Shown: positions 43,936 through 52,885 of the stretch, one piece after another
Layout: the number at the start of each line of letters is the position of its first letter
Position numbering within the stretch: the stretch's first letter is position 1
Assembly: GCF_000768695.1 (NCBI RefSeq)
Contig: NZ_AVPL01000013.1
Span: forward strand, 1 to 64,000
Direction: 5' to 3'
Length of the DNA stretch: 64,000 nt
From: Knoellia aerolata DSM 18566
Lineage (GTDB): Bacteria; Actinomycetota; Actinomycetes; Actinomycetales; Dermatophilaceae
Notes under the pieces: generated by a model
What the model was told of the DNA's origin: nothing
What the model saw: the letters and a program-made list of their open reading frames with translations, nothing else
Database searches by the model: none
Position numbers and translations under genes: made by a program

Positions 43936-45111
43936 TCAGCCGAGCGCGCTCGCGATGGGGACCCCGGCCCGGTAGGCGAGGTGCAGGTGGCTCGGGGCGT
44001 CGAGCACCACGAGGTCGGCCGGTCCACCCACCGCGATGCGGCCGACGTCGTCGCGCCTCAGCGCCCGCGCGCCGCCCGCCGTCGCGGCCCACACGGCCTC
44101 GCCGGGGGTCATCCCCATCTCGCGCACCGCGAGGGCGATGACGAACGGCATCGAGCTCGAGTAGCAGGTGCCCGGGTTGCAGTCGGTCGCGAGCGCCACG
44201 GCGACCCCGGCGTCGATCAGCCGCCGTGCGTCCGGGTAGGGCGAGCGCGTCGAGAACTCCACCCCGGGAAGCAGCGTCGCCACGGTCGTGTCCGCCGCAG
44301 CGACGAGGGCGTCGACGTCGGCGTCGTCGAGGAAGGTGCAGTGGTCGACGCTCGCGGCGCCGAGCTCCACGGCGAGCCGGACCCCGGGACCCGGGCCGAG
44401 CTGGTTGCCGTGGACGCGCAGCCCCAGACCGGCGCCGGCCGCCGCGGTGAGGACGGCGCGGGACTCGTCCTCGGTGAAGGCGTGCGGGGACCCGGGCTCG
44501 CAGAAGACGTCCGCCCACCGCGCGTGCGGCGCGCACGCCTCGAGCATGGGACCGGTGACGAGGTCGACGTATGCCGCCCGGTCGCCTCGCGCCTCCGGTG
44601 GCACGACGTGCGCGCCGAGGAAGGTCGTCTCGCTCGTCCACTCACCGGCGATGCGCAGGCCGCGCGCCTCGTCGGCCACGGTGAGCCCGTAGCCGCCCTT
44701 GATCTCGACGGTCGTCGTCCCCTGCGCGCGCATCTCGGCGACCCGGCGGCCGACGAGCTCCCGGAGCCGGTCGTCCGAGGCCGCCCGGGTCGCCGCCACG
44801 GACACCCCGATCCCGCCGCCGTCGTAGCGCTCCCCCGCCATCCGCGCCGCGAACTCCGCCGCACGGTCGCCGTCGAAGACGAGGTGGCTGTGGCTGTCGA
44901 CGAACCCCGGCAGGACCGCGCGGCCATCGAGGTCGACCCGGCGGTCGGCGTCGGGCACGCCGCCCGCGTCGCCGAGCCAGGCGATGCGCCCACCCTCGAC
45001 GACGAGGGCCGCGCCCGCTCGCAGGCCCAGCCCGGCCGCACCCGTGCCGTCGCACGTGACGAGCTCGCCGATCCCGACGTATGCCGTGGAGCCCCCGAAG
45101 GTGTCGCTCAC
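43936..45111 (-). CDS. hutI: Imidazolonepropionase
   Basis: 391 residues from GTG 45111. Amidohydrolase fold: [22 protein letters not shown] with the metal-binding Hx[25 protein letters not shown] and [19 protein letters not shown] with the catalytic Asp. It opens the ring of imidazolonepropionate to N-formimino-L-glutamate. Last gene of the operon; overlaps hutF by GTGA. The frame extends upstream without a credible start. Confidence 0.94.
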   Translation of the reverse strand: MSDTFGGSTAYVGIGELVTCDGTGAAGLGLRAGAALVVEGGRIAWLGDAGGVPDADRRVDLDGRAVLPGFVDSHSHLVFDGDRAAEFAARMAGERYDGGGIGVSVAATRAASDDRLRELVGRRVAEMRAQGTTTVEIKGGYGLTVADEARGLRIAGEWTSETTFLGAHVVPPEARGDRAAYVDLVTGPMLEACAPHARWADVFCEPGSPHAFTEDESRAVLTAAAGAGLGLRVHGNQLGPGPGVRLAVELGAASVDHCTFLDDADVDALVAAADTTVATLLPGVEFSTRSPYPDARRLIDAGVAVALATDCNPGTCYSSSMPFVIALAVREMGMTPGEAVWAATAGGARALRRDDVGRIAVGGPADLVVLDAPSHLHLAYRAGVPIASALG

Positions 45112-46430
45112 GTGGAGGCCCGTACGGCGAGGATCGACTCGGCGACGAGGTCGTCGACCGGTCCGAGGGCGTGGACCCCGCCGGAGACGACCCGGCGACC
45201 GCCGACCACGACGTCGGTGACGTCGGCGCCCGTCGCGCCGAAGATGATCTGGCCGAGGGCGACGCCGCTCGTGCGCCGGCTGTCGGTGCGCACGGCGACG
45301 AGGTCGGCGAGCGCGCCGACCACGATCCGGCCGCCGTCCCAGCCGAGGCTGTCGTAGCCGGCAGACGTCCCCATCTCGAGGAGCGCAGCGGTGCTGAACC
45401 GGCCGCGTTCGTGGCTCTTGAGGCGCTCGTGCATCTCGATCCCGCGGATCTCCTCGAACGGGTCGATGACGGCCTGCTGGTCCGAGCCGAGGCTGAGCGG
45501 CACGTCCTGGACGGCGAGCTCGCACGCCGGGCCGATGCCGTCGGCGAGGTCGCGCTCGGTCGTCGGGCAGAAGCAGGCGCCCGCGCCGGACCGCCCCATG
45601 AGCTCCAGGTCCAGGTCGGACAGGTGGGTCGCGTGCACGGCGGTGAACGCCTCGCCCAGCACCCCCGTGTCCGCGAGGTGCTCGACCGGGCTCGCGCCGT
45701 AGACCATCTGGGTCGTGAGGTTCTCGCCGATCTGCTCGCTCACGTGCGCGTGGACCGGGCGGTCACCGACGGCCTTCGCGAACTCGGCGAGCTGGTCGCG
45801 GGTGAGCGCCCGCACCGAGTGCGCCGCCGCACCGATGCGGACGAGGTCGGTGTCGCGCAGCGCCTCGACGCGCTCCGCCCAGGCCTGCACGGACCCGTCC
45901 GAGAAACGGGCCTGGACCTCGTCGAGGGGCAGGTGCCCGGACGAGGACAGTCCGCCGGAGAGGTAGCAGGTGTCGAGCAGCGTCAGGCGGATCCCCGCCT
46001 CCTCGGCGGCTGCGATGAGCGCCTCCCCCATGGCGTTGGGGTCGTCGTACGGGCGACCGCCGGGACCGTGGTGGAGGTAGTGGAACTCCCCGACGACGGT
46101 GTAGCCGGCCGCGAGCATCTCGGTGAACACCCCTCTCGCGAGGGCGAAGTAGGTGTCCGGGTCGAGCCGGGACGTCACGGCGTACATCTGCTTGCGCCAG
46201 GTCCAGAAGTTGCCGCCGTCACTGTGGGTACGCCCCCGGAGCATCCGGTGGAACGCGTGGCTGTGGGCGTTGGCGAAGCCGGGGAGGACGACGCCGCGCA
46301 GCCGGACGTCGCCGTCGCGCTGGGCGGTCGAGGTGGCGACCTCGCTGATGCGTCCGTCGGCGACGGTGATGCGAACACCTCGGTGGACCTTGTCGGGCAG
46401 CTGCGCGTGCTCACACCAGTAGGTCGTCAC
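45108..46430 (-). CDS. hutF: Formimidoylglutamate deiminase
   Basis: 440 residues from GTG 46430 (GTGA overlap with the upstream amidohydrolase). [16 protein letters not shown] (metal HxH), [21 protein letters not shown] and [15 protein letters not shown] identify HutF. It converts N-formimino-glutamate to N-formylglutamate and ammonia, so this organism uses the five-step Pseudomonas-type pathway and needs an N-formylglutamate hydrolase. Confidence 0.94.
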   Translation of the reverse strand: MTTYWCEHAQLPDKVHRGVRITVADGRISEVATSTAQRDGDVRLRGVVLPGFANAHSHAFHRMLRGRTHSDGGNFWTWRKQMYAVTSRLDPDTYFALARGVFTEMLAAGYTVVGEFHYLHHGPGGRPYDDPNAMGEALIAAAEEAGIRLTLLDTCYLSGGLSSSGHLPLDEVQARFSDGSVQAWAERVEALRDTDLVRIGAAAHSVRALTRDQLAEFAKAVGDRPVHAHVSEQIGENLTTQMVYGASPVEHLADTGVLGEAFTAVHATHLSDLDLELMGRSGAGACFCPTTERDLADGIGPACELAVQDVPLSLGSDQQAVIDPFEEIRGIEMHERLKSHERGRFSTAALLEMGTSAGYDSLGWDGGRIVVGALADLVAVRTDSRRTSGVALGQIIFGATGADVTDVVVGGRRVVSGGVHALGPVDDLVAESILAVRAST

Positions 46431-47635
46431 GCGCGGGCCCCCGCGAGGTCGGTGAGCACCGTGACGAGCGCGTCGACCCCGGCGTGGCAGTCCCGCGACG
46501 TGGCGAACTCCTCCGGCGAGTGCGAGATGCCCGTGGGGTTGCGGACGAAGAGCATCGCGGTGGGGACGCCGGCGTTCGCGAGCATGCCCGCGTCGTGGCC
46601 CGCTCCGGTCCCGATGACCGGTATGCCGCCCAGCCGGGTCGCGAGGCGCCGCACCAGGGCGGGGTCGAAGGGGGTCGGGCCGGTCCAGGAGTCCTCGACC
46701 ACGAGGCCGCCGAAGTCGTCGACGACCTCGGTGACGTCGTCGACGACCCTGCGGACGGCCGCCTGGTCCGCTCCCCGGGCGTCGAGCCACGCGGTGACCT
46801 CGCTCGCGATGGCGTTGACCCCGCCGGGCGTGACGACGACCTTGCCGACGGTGGCGACGCAGCCGTGGGTCTCGGCGGCCCGGCGTGCGGCGATGACGGC
46901 GGCGGCGAACCCGAGCATCGCGTCGTCGCGGTCCTCGAGCCGGGTCGTGCCGGCGTGGTTGGCCTCGCCGAGGGTCCGGATGCGCCACCGCCCGTGCGGC
47001 CAGATGTCGCTGCCGACGGCGACGGGCGCGCCGACGTCGACGAGGTGCCGACCCTGCTCGACGTGCAGCTCGACGAAGGCGCCGATGCGGCGGACCGTCT
47101 CCCCGTCGGGCCCGAGCTGCTCGGGGTCCCGACCGGCCGCGGCGAGGGCCTGCGCCATGGTGACGCCGTCGCCGTCGGTGAGGGATCGCGCACGGTCGGC
47201 GGTCATCGCGCCGGTGAGCACGCGCGACCCCGCGCAGGCCACGCCGAAGCGGGCCCCCTCCTCGTCGACGAAGTTGACGATCCCGATGGGCCGGTCGGGC
47301 TCGAAGCCCTTGTCCCGGAGCGCGTCCACGGCGGCGAAGGCGGAGACGACACCGAGCGGGCCGTCGAAGGCACCACCGTCGGGCACCGAGTCGAGGTGCG
47401 ACCCGGTGACGACTCCGCGCCGGCCCCCTGCGGAGGCGCCGTCGGGGTCGCCCCACCAGGCCCACTGGTTGCCGACCCGGTCGATGGTGACGTCGAGGCC
47501 ACGGGACTCGGCCTCGCCGACGAACCACTCGCGCAGCGTGTGGTCCTCGCGGGTCCAGGCGAAGCGGCGGTAGCCACCGGACCTCGCGTCCCGGCCGACC
47601 GCACCGAGGTCCCGCCACATCGAGTCGAACGTCAC
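46427..47635 (-). CDS. M20-family amidohydrolase (allantoate amidohydrolase-like), candidate N-formylglutamate hydrolase
   Basis: 402 residues from GTG 47635 (AAAGGGG upstream). Dinuclear zinc site residues: GSHLDSVPDGGAFDGPLG, VDEEGARF, FVELHVEQG and GAGHDAGMLA. Family members hydrolyse allantoate, N-carbamoyl-L-amino acids or ureidoglycolate. Its place as first gene of a hutF-hutI operon, with no HutG in the window, suggests it removes formate from N-formylglutamate; this is inference. GTATGCC at 46621 forces a rare ATA Ile codon. Confidence 0.85.
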   Translation of the reverse strand: MTFDSMWRDLGAVGRDARSGGYRRFAWTREDHTLREWFVGEAESRGLDVTIDRVGNQWAWWGDPDGASAGGRRGVVTGSHLDSVPDGGAFDGPLGVVSAFAAVDALRDKGFEPDRPIGIVNFVDEEGARFGVACAGSRVLTGAMTADRARSLTDGDGVTMAQALAAAGRDPEQLGPDGETVRRIGAFVELHVEQGRHLVDVGAPVAVGSDIWPHGRWRIRTLGEANHAGTTRLEDRDDAMLGFAAAVIAARRAAETHGCVATVGKVVVTPGGVNAIASEVTAWLDARGADQAAVRRVVDDVTEVVDDFGGLVVEDSWTGPTPFDPALVRRLATRLGGIPVIGTGAGHDAGMLANAGVPTAMLFVRNPTGISHSPEEFATSRDCHAGVDALVTVLTDLAGARA

Positions 47636-47722
47636 CGCTGCCCCTTTCGCCCTCGTCACCCGCCTGCCACCCCCATTCCACACCCCCGAGGGCACGCGGG
47701 CGCGGCACCGCGTCGCATCCGT

Positions 47723-47738
47723 GTCTGTGATTCGAGAC
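47723..47738. promoter_or_regulatory. Putative HutR operator upstream of the amidohydrolase-hutF-hutI operon
   Basis: GTCTGTGATTCGAGAC, an imperfect palindrome 88 nt before the operon start and 47 nt before the divergent YbaK-like gene. It matches the perfect palindrome at hutH (54505-54522) at 13 of 16 positions. As I recall it, the HutR box of Corynebacterium resistens is TCTGwwATwCCAGA, which this fits in 12 of 14 positions. Confidence 0.65.
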
Positions 47739-47772
47739 CCTCGGGCCGGTGGGGCGGGGGCGGGGGCAGCCC

Positions 47773-47778
47773 TACAGT
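47773..47778 (+). promoter_or_regulatory. -10 element TACAGT of the YbaK-like gene
   Basis: TACAGT ends 6 nt before ATG 47785. Only a G-run lies between, so a leaderless transcript is likely. Confidence 0.5.
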
Positions 47779-47784
47779 CGGGGG

Positions 47785-48285
47785 ATGACCGACATCGGCA
47801 GGGCGGCGGACGAGAGCGATGGTGCCCGCAGGGCGCGCGAGGCGATCGAGGCCAGCGGCATCGAGCACCGGATCCTCGTCTCCACCGAACCGGCCCGGTC
47901 GCTGGCCGAGGCGGCTCGCCAGCGCGGCATCGAGCCACGCGACATCGTCAAGACCCTGGTCGTGCGCCGGGGGCCGGGCGACCACGTCTTCGTCCTCGTG
48001 CCCGGCGACCGCGAGATCTCGTGGCCGAAGCTGCGCTCCCACCTCGGGGTCAACCGGCTGTCGATGCCACCCGCCGACCAGGCGCAGGAGGCGACGGGCT
48101 ACGAGCGCGGCACGATCACGCCGTTCGGGTCGAGCACCGCGTGGCCGGTCATCGCCGACGCCACTGTCCCCGGGCGCACGATCTCGATGGGCGCGGGCGC
48201 GCACGGCACCTCCGTGACCGTGGCCGCCGACGACGTCGTGAGGATCCTCGGCGCGGACGTCGTCGACGTCACCGACCCCGCCTGA
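47785..48285 (+). CDS. YbaK/ProX-type aminoacyl-tRNA deacylase
   Basis: 166 residues from ATG 47785. The YbaK fold is visible: DIVKTLVVRRGPGDHVFVLVPGD (with the conserved Lys), SWPKLRSHLG, ATGYERGTITPFGSSTAWPV and the glycine-rich GAGAHGTSV. Such proteins hydrolyse mischarged tRNA, e.g. Cys- or Ala-tRNA(Pro), in trans. Divergent from the hut operon; no pathway link is evident beyond sharing the intergenic region. Confidence 0.88.
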   Translation: MTDIGRAADESDGARRAREAIEASGIEHRILVSTEPARSLAEAARQRGIEPRDIVKTLVVRRGPGDHVFVLVPGDREISWPKLRSHLGVNRLSMPPADQAQEATGYERGTITPFGSSTAWPVIADATVPGRTISMGAGAHGTSVTVAADDVVRILGADVVDVTDPA

Positions 48286-48290
48286 CCGTG

Positions 48291-48327
48291 CCTGACGGCA
48301 CCCGGCGGGGCGGGCCGCGGCGTCAGG
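48291..48327. terminator. Possible hairpin between YbaK-like gene and fusA2
   Basis: CCTGACG (48291-48297) pairs with CGTCAGG (48321-48327) around a GC-rich centre that can fold further. It overlaps the stop codon of the leftward gene. Weak compared with the other terminators. Confidence 0.35.
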
Positions 48328-50356
48328 TGGAGATGACGTCCTTGACGAGGTGAGGCGGAAGGTAGTCGTAGCGGGCGAACCGCCTCGTGAACGTGCCCGT
48401 GCCGTGCGAGACCGAGCGCAGGTCGATCGGGTAGCGCGACAGCTCCAGCGCGGGGATCTCGGCGTGGATGACGGTGCGGCCCTCGTGGGCGGACGGCTCG
48501 GTGCCGTGGACCTGCCCGCGTCGCCCGCGCAGGTCCGCGAGCGTCGAGCCCACGGACTCGTCGGCGACGTCGATGTCCACGGCGTCGATCGGCTCGAGCA
48601 TCGCGACCGTGCTCTCGTTGGCCGCCTCCCGCAGGGCGGTCCCGGCGGCCGTCTGGAAGGCCATGTCGGACGAGTCGACCGAGTGCGACTTGCCGTCGAC
48701 CAGGGTGACCCGAACGTCGACCGCGGGGTAGCCCGCGAGGACGCCCTTGTCGAGCTGGGCGCGCACCCCCTTCTCGACCGACGCGATGTACTGGCGCGGC
48801 ACGGCGCCACCGACCACCTTGTCGACGAACTCGATTCCGGCGCCGCGGGGAAGCGGCTCGACACGCAGCCGGCACACGGCGTACTGCCCGTGACCACCGG
48901 ACTGCTTGACCTGACGCCCATGGGCGTCGCAGGCGAGGACGAAGGTCTCACGCAGGGCCGTGCGGAGCGGCTCGGCCTCCACGGGCAGGTGGTGTCGCTC
49001 CTCGAGCGACTGGGTGAGCAGGGCGACGTGCGCCGGACCCATGGTCCAGAGCACGACCTGGTGGGTCTCCGGGTTGAGGTCGAGCCGCATCGTCACGTCC
49101 TCGGACACGAGCGTCTGGAGCACCGTGGCGAGCTTGTCCTCGTCCCCCTTGCTCCGCGCCCGGATCGCGACGGGCAGCAACGGTTCGGGCAGCACCCACG
49201 GCTCGACCAGCGCCGGGCGGTCGGTCGACGAGAGGGTGTCCGTCGTCTCGGCACCGGCGAGCCGGGCGACGAGCACGAGGTCGCCCGCGATCGCCTGCGG
49301 CTTGGACCTCGCCTCCTCGCCGAGTGGCGCGGACAGCGCCCCGACACGGTCGAGGTCGGCGTCGTGGTCGAGGTGGCCCCCGAGCCGGTCGCCGGCGAAC
49401 TGCTGGAGGTGCCCCGACACGTGCACGGGGTCGTCGGGACGCAGCGTTCCGGAGAAGACCCGCACGAGCGACTGCCGCCCGACGAACGGGTCGCTCGTCG
49501 TGCGCACCACCTCGGCGACGAGCGGACCGCCGGGATCGCAGGAGATGGGACCGAAGTCGCCTCCGTTGGTGCGAAAGACGCGAGGGAGGCCGGCATCGGC
49601 CGGTGAGGGCAGGCCCAGCTCGACGAGGTCGAGGAGCTCCTCGATGCCGATCCCGCTGGTGGCGTGGGTGGGGAGAACGGGGAAGAAGCGCCCGGTCGCC
49701 ACCGCGGCGTGAAGGTCCTCGCGCAGGGTCTCGAGGTCGACCTCCTCACCCTCGAGGTAGCGCTCAAGCAACGTGTCGTCCTCGGACTCCTCGATGATCG
49801 CCTCGACGACGTCGCCCCGCCGCTCGGCGAGCAGGTCGACGAGGCCGGTGACGGCGGTGCCCGGGCCGTCCGGCTGGACGGGTTGCGCGAGCGGCTGGGC
49901 GTCACCGAAGACGCGGCGCAGGGTGGCCACGGTGTCGTCGAAATCCGCACGCGCGTGCTCGAGACGGGTCACCGCGACCGCACGCGGCATACCGGCTGCG
50001 TCGCACTCGCGCCACAGCATCCGCGTGGACTCGTCCACCCCGTCGGCCGCCGAGACGACGAAGAGGGCGGCATCCGCCGCCCTCAGCCCTGCACGGACCT
50101 CCCCGACGAAGTCGGGGTTTCCCGGTGTGTCCAGGAGGTTGACCACCACCTCCCCGCTGGCGAAGCTCGCCGCGACGAGCCCGGTGGACGACGCGCGGTC
50201 GTCGTCCCTTGGCCGGCGTCCCTCGACGCGGGCCGCCACGAGGTGGTCGAAGAGGGTGCTCTTGCCGGCACCCGGCGGCCCGACGAGGACGACGTTGCGG
50301 ATCTGCTGCGGGCTGGTGGGGGCAGGGGCGTCGCCGACACCTGACGAGCGGTTCAT
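48323..50356 (-). CDS. fusA2: EF-G paralogue (FusA2-like) with altered GTPase motifs
   Basis: 677 residues from ATG 50356. P-loop GPPGAGKST near residue 27; G3 is DTPGNPDF, in which the catalytic His of EF-G (DTPGHVDF) is Asn; the G4 NKxD motif is not recognisable (VTRLEHARADFDD in its place). Domains II-V follow (SGGHGQYAVCRLRVEP, PAVDVRVTLVDGKSHSVDSS, ALREA). Mycobacterial EF-G2 of this type binds GTP but does not support translocation. Role probably regulatory. Confidence 0.88.
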   Translation of the reverse strand: MNRSSGVGDAPAPTSPQQIRNVVLVGPPGAGKSTLFDHLVAARVEGRRPRDDDRASSTGLVAASFASGEVVVNLLDTPGNPDFVGEVRAGLRAADAALFVVSAADGVDESTRMLWRECDAAGMPRAVAVTRLEHARADFDDTVATLRRVFGDAQPLAQPVQPDGPGTAVTGLVDLLAERRGDVVEAIIEESEDDTLLERYLEGEEVDLETLREDLHAAVATGRFFPVLPTHATSGIGIEELLDLVELGLPSPADAGLPRVFRTNGGDFGPISCDPGGPLVAEVVRTTSDPFVGRQSLVRVFSGTLRPDDPVHVSGHLQQFAGDRLGGHLDHDADLDRVGALSAPLGEEARSKPQAIAGDLVLVARLAGAETTDTLSSTDRPALVEPWVLPEPLLPVAIRARSKGDEDKLATVLQTLVSEDVTMRLDLNPETHQVVLWTMGPAHVALLTQSLEERHHLPVEAEPLRTALRETFVLACDAHGRQVKQSGGHGQYAVCRLRVEPLPRGAGIEFVDKVVGGAVPRQYIASVEKGVRAQLDKGVLAGYPAVDVRVTLVDGKSHSVDSSDMAFQTAAGTALREAANESTVAMLEPIDAVDIDVADESVGSTLADLRGRRGQVHGTEPSAHEGRTVIHAEIPALELSRYPIDLRSVSHGTGTFTRRFARYDYLPPHLVKDVIST

Positions 50357-50488
50357 GACCACACCCTGCTCCCGCTCACCTCCGCCGCACAAGGGGCAAG
50401 TTCCCTCGGGCCGAGCGCTTCCGCGGCCGCCGTGCCGAGGCGTACCGTCGGACGACGCCACCGCACGACACGCAGCGACGGAGCCGCG

Positions 50489-51163
50489 ATGAGAGGAACG
50501 CCCAAGGCGGTCGGTGACCGGGTCGCCGACTGGCTCGACGGCTCGGACCCACGGACGACACGCCGGGTCGGCTGGGGTGCCGTCGTCGCGTTCGCCGTCG
50601 CGTTCGGGTGGCCGCTGGCGGCGTCCGACGGGGGCGGACCCGGGGGGTCGCCGTCGGCGGTCGCCGTCCGGGCGCCCGCGGCCGCCCCGGGGGACGCGCC
50701 CCGGCCACGGCCGACCTGTTCCCCGGGTGCCGCCGCACCGGATCCTCGGTCCGCGGGGCTCTCGAACGTCTCGCCCAGCCGGGTGGGGATCGGTGGGGTC
50801 GTGGAGTCGACGCGATGGGGCAGGAAGGGCAGCCGCGGCCTCTGGGGCGTCGCCGCGGTCGCCGAGTGCGGGAGCAGCTGGCTCGACGCCGTCTGGATCG
50901 CGCCCTCGGGCCAGAAGCAGCGCCACCGGATGAGCCGACCCGAAGAGCCGGCCGTCGGGGTCGTCGCCGACGGGCTCGACGGTGCGATCTCCGCCTACAG
51001 CGTGCGGACGGACGCCTCGGGGCGGATCTCGGCGATCCTCCACATCAGCACCGACTGGGGTCGGACGTGGGAGGAGCGCGAGGTGCCGGCGTCCGCGGAG
51101 GGCGACGTGAGGGCGGGCACCCTCTCGGCACGGTGGAGGCAGTGGCCGCTCCTGCGAGGCTGA
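50489..51163 (+). CDS. Membrane-anchored or exported hypothetical protein
   Basis: 224 residues from ATG 50489 (CGACGGAG upstream as a weak ribosome site). One hydrophobic segment, VGWGAVVAFAVAFGWPLAA (about residues 27-45), then a Gly/Pro/Ala-rich linker and a domain containing LWGVAAVAECGSSWLDAVWI and ILHISTDWGRTWEER. The last resembles an Asp-box (SxDxGxTW), the beta-propeller hallmark of sialidase-like proteins, but only one copy is visible, so the family is unclear. Confidence 0.6.
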   Translation: MRGTPKAVGDRVADWLDGSDPRTTRRVGWGAVVAFAVAFGWPLAASDGGGPGGSPSAVAVRAPAAAPGDAPRPRPTCSPGAAAPDPRSAGLSNVSPSRVGIGGVVESTRWGRKGSRGLWGVAAVAECGSSWLDAVWIAPSGQKQRHRMSRPEEPAVGVVADGLDGAISAYSVRTDASGRISAILHISTDWGRTWEEREVPASAEGDVRAGTLSARWRQWPLLRG

Positions 51164-51184
51164 CGCCGGCCGGCGCCACGCCCA

Positions 51185-52843
51185 TCAGCCCTCGCGCATG
51201 GGGATGCGCACCCCGTGCTCGGCCGCGGTGCGGTCGGCGATGCCGTAGCCGGCGTCGACGTGGCGGATGACACCCATCGCGGGGTCGTTCGACAGCACGC
51301 GGGCGAGCTTCTGGGCCGCGAGGTCGGTGCCGTCGGCGAGCGAGACCTGCCCGGCGTGCAGGGACCGGCCCATGCCGACCCCGCCACCCTGGTGGATCGA
51401 GACCCAGCTCGCGCCCGAGCTCGTGTTGACGAGGGCGTTGAGCAGCGGCCAGTCGGCGATGGCGTCCGAACCGTCGGCCATCGACTCCGTCTCCCGGTAG
51501 GGGCTGGCGACGGAGCCGGTGTCGAGGTGGTCGCGGCCGATGACGATCGGGGCGCTCACCTCGCCGGTGCGGACCAGCTCGTTGATGGCCAGTCCCGCCT
51601 TGTCGCGCTCGCCCTGACCGAGCCAGCAGATGCGTGCGGGCAGGCCCTGGAAGGCGATGCGCTCCTGCGCGCCCCTGATCCACTTGTGCAGGCGGTCGTT
51701 GTCAGGGAAGAGGTCGAGCACGGCGCGGTCGGTCGCGGCGATGTCCTTCGGGTCACCCGAGAGGGCCGCCCAGCGGAAGGGCCCCTTGCCCTCGCAGAAC
51801 AGCGGCCGGATGTAGGCGGGGACGAACCCCGGGAAGTCGAACGCCCGGTCGTAGCCACCCTGACGCGCCTCGTCGCGGATCGAGTTGCCGTAGTCGAAGA
51901 CCTCCGCCCCGGCGTCCTGGAACTCGACCATCGCCCGGACCTGGTGGGCCATCGACTCACGGGCGCGGTCGGTGAACTCCTCCGGCTTCTTCGCGGCGTA
52001 CTCCGTCCAGTCCTCGAGGGCGACGCCCTCGGGCAGGTACGACAACGGGTCGTGCGCGGACGTCTGGTCCGTGACGATGTCGATGGGGACGCCACGGCGC
52101 AGCAGCTCGGGGAAGACCTCCGCCGCGTTGCCGACGACGCCGATGCTCCTTGCGCGCCTCTCGTCCTTGGCGCGCAGCGCCTTGTCGACGGCCTCGTCGA
52201 GCGAGCCGGCGACCTCGTCGAGGTAGCGGTGCTCCACCCGGCGCCGCAGTCGCGCCTCGTCGACGTCGACGATGAGGCAGACACCCTCGTTCATCGTCAC
52301 GGCGAGCGGCTGGGCGCCGCCCATGCCGCCGCACCCACCGGTGAGGGTGAGGGTGCCCGCGAGGGTCCCGCCGAAACGCTTCTCGGCGATCGCCGCGAAC
52401 GTCTCGTAGGTGCCCTGCACGATGCCCTGCGTCCCGATGTAGATCCACGACCCGGCGGTCATCTGGCCGTACATCGTCAGCCCGAGCTGCTCGAGCCGGC
52501 GGAACTCCGGCCAGGTCGCCCAGTCGCCGACGAGGTTGGAGTTGGCGATGAGGACCCGGGGCGCCCACTCGTGCGTCTGCATGACGCCGACCGGCCGCCC
52601 CGACTGCACGAGCATCGTCTCGTCCTGCTTGAGCGTGGAGAGGGTGCGCACCATGGCGTCGAAGCTCTTCCAGTCGCGCGCCGCCCGACCGGTGCCGCCG
52701 TAGACGACGAGGTCATCGGGACGCTCGGCCACCTCGGGGTCGAGGTTGTTCATGAGCATCCGCAGCGGGGCCTCGGCCCCCCAGTGGGTGGCGTGGGTGA
52801 GCTGGGTGCCGCGCGGGGCGCGGACGGGGCGTGCACCGTCCAT
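51185..52843 (-). CDS. hutU: Urocanate hydratase
   Basis: 552 residues from ATG 52843 with AAAGGA upstream. The NAD+-binding core [51 protein letters not shown] (with the conserved Cys) and [17 protein letters not shown] are classical HutU. It hydrates urocanate to imidazolonepropionate using tightly bound NAD+. Second gene of the hutH-hutU unit with a 42-nt gap. Confidence 0.96.
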   Translation of the reverse strand: MDGARPVRAPRGTQLTHATHWGAEAPLRMLMNNLDPEVAERPDDLVVYGGTGRAARDWKSFDAMVRTLSTLKQDETMLVQSGRPVGVMQTHEWAPRVLIANSNLVGDWATWPEFRRLEQLGLTMYGQMTAGSWIYIGTQGIVQGTYETFAAIAEKRFGGTLAGTLTLTGGCGGMGGAQPLAVTMNEGVCLIVDVDEARLRRRVEHRYLDEVAGSLDEAVDKALRAKDERRARSIGVVGNAAEVFPELLRRGVPIDIVTDQTSAHDPLSYLPEGVALEDWTEYAAKKPEEFTDRARESMAHQVRAMVEFQDAGAEVFDYGNSIRDEARQGGYDRAFDFPGFVPAYIRPLFCEGKGPFRWAALSGDPKDIAATDRAVLDLFPDNDRLHKWIRGAQERIAFQGLPARICWLGQGERDKAGLAINELVRTGEVSAPIVIGRDHLDTGSVASPYRETESMADGSDAIADWPLLNALVNTSSGASWVSIHQGGGVGMGRSLHAGQVSLADGTDLAAQKLARVLSNDPAMGVIRHVDAGYGIADRTAAEHGVRIPMREG

Positions 52844-52885
52844 GGTGGCGGGTCCTTTCATCGAGGCCTGGGTCGGTCGGGGTGG

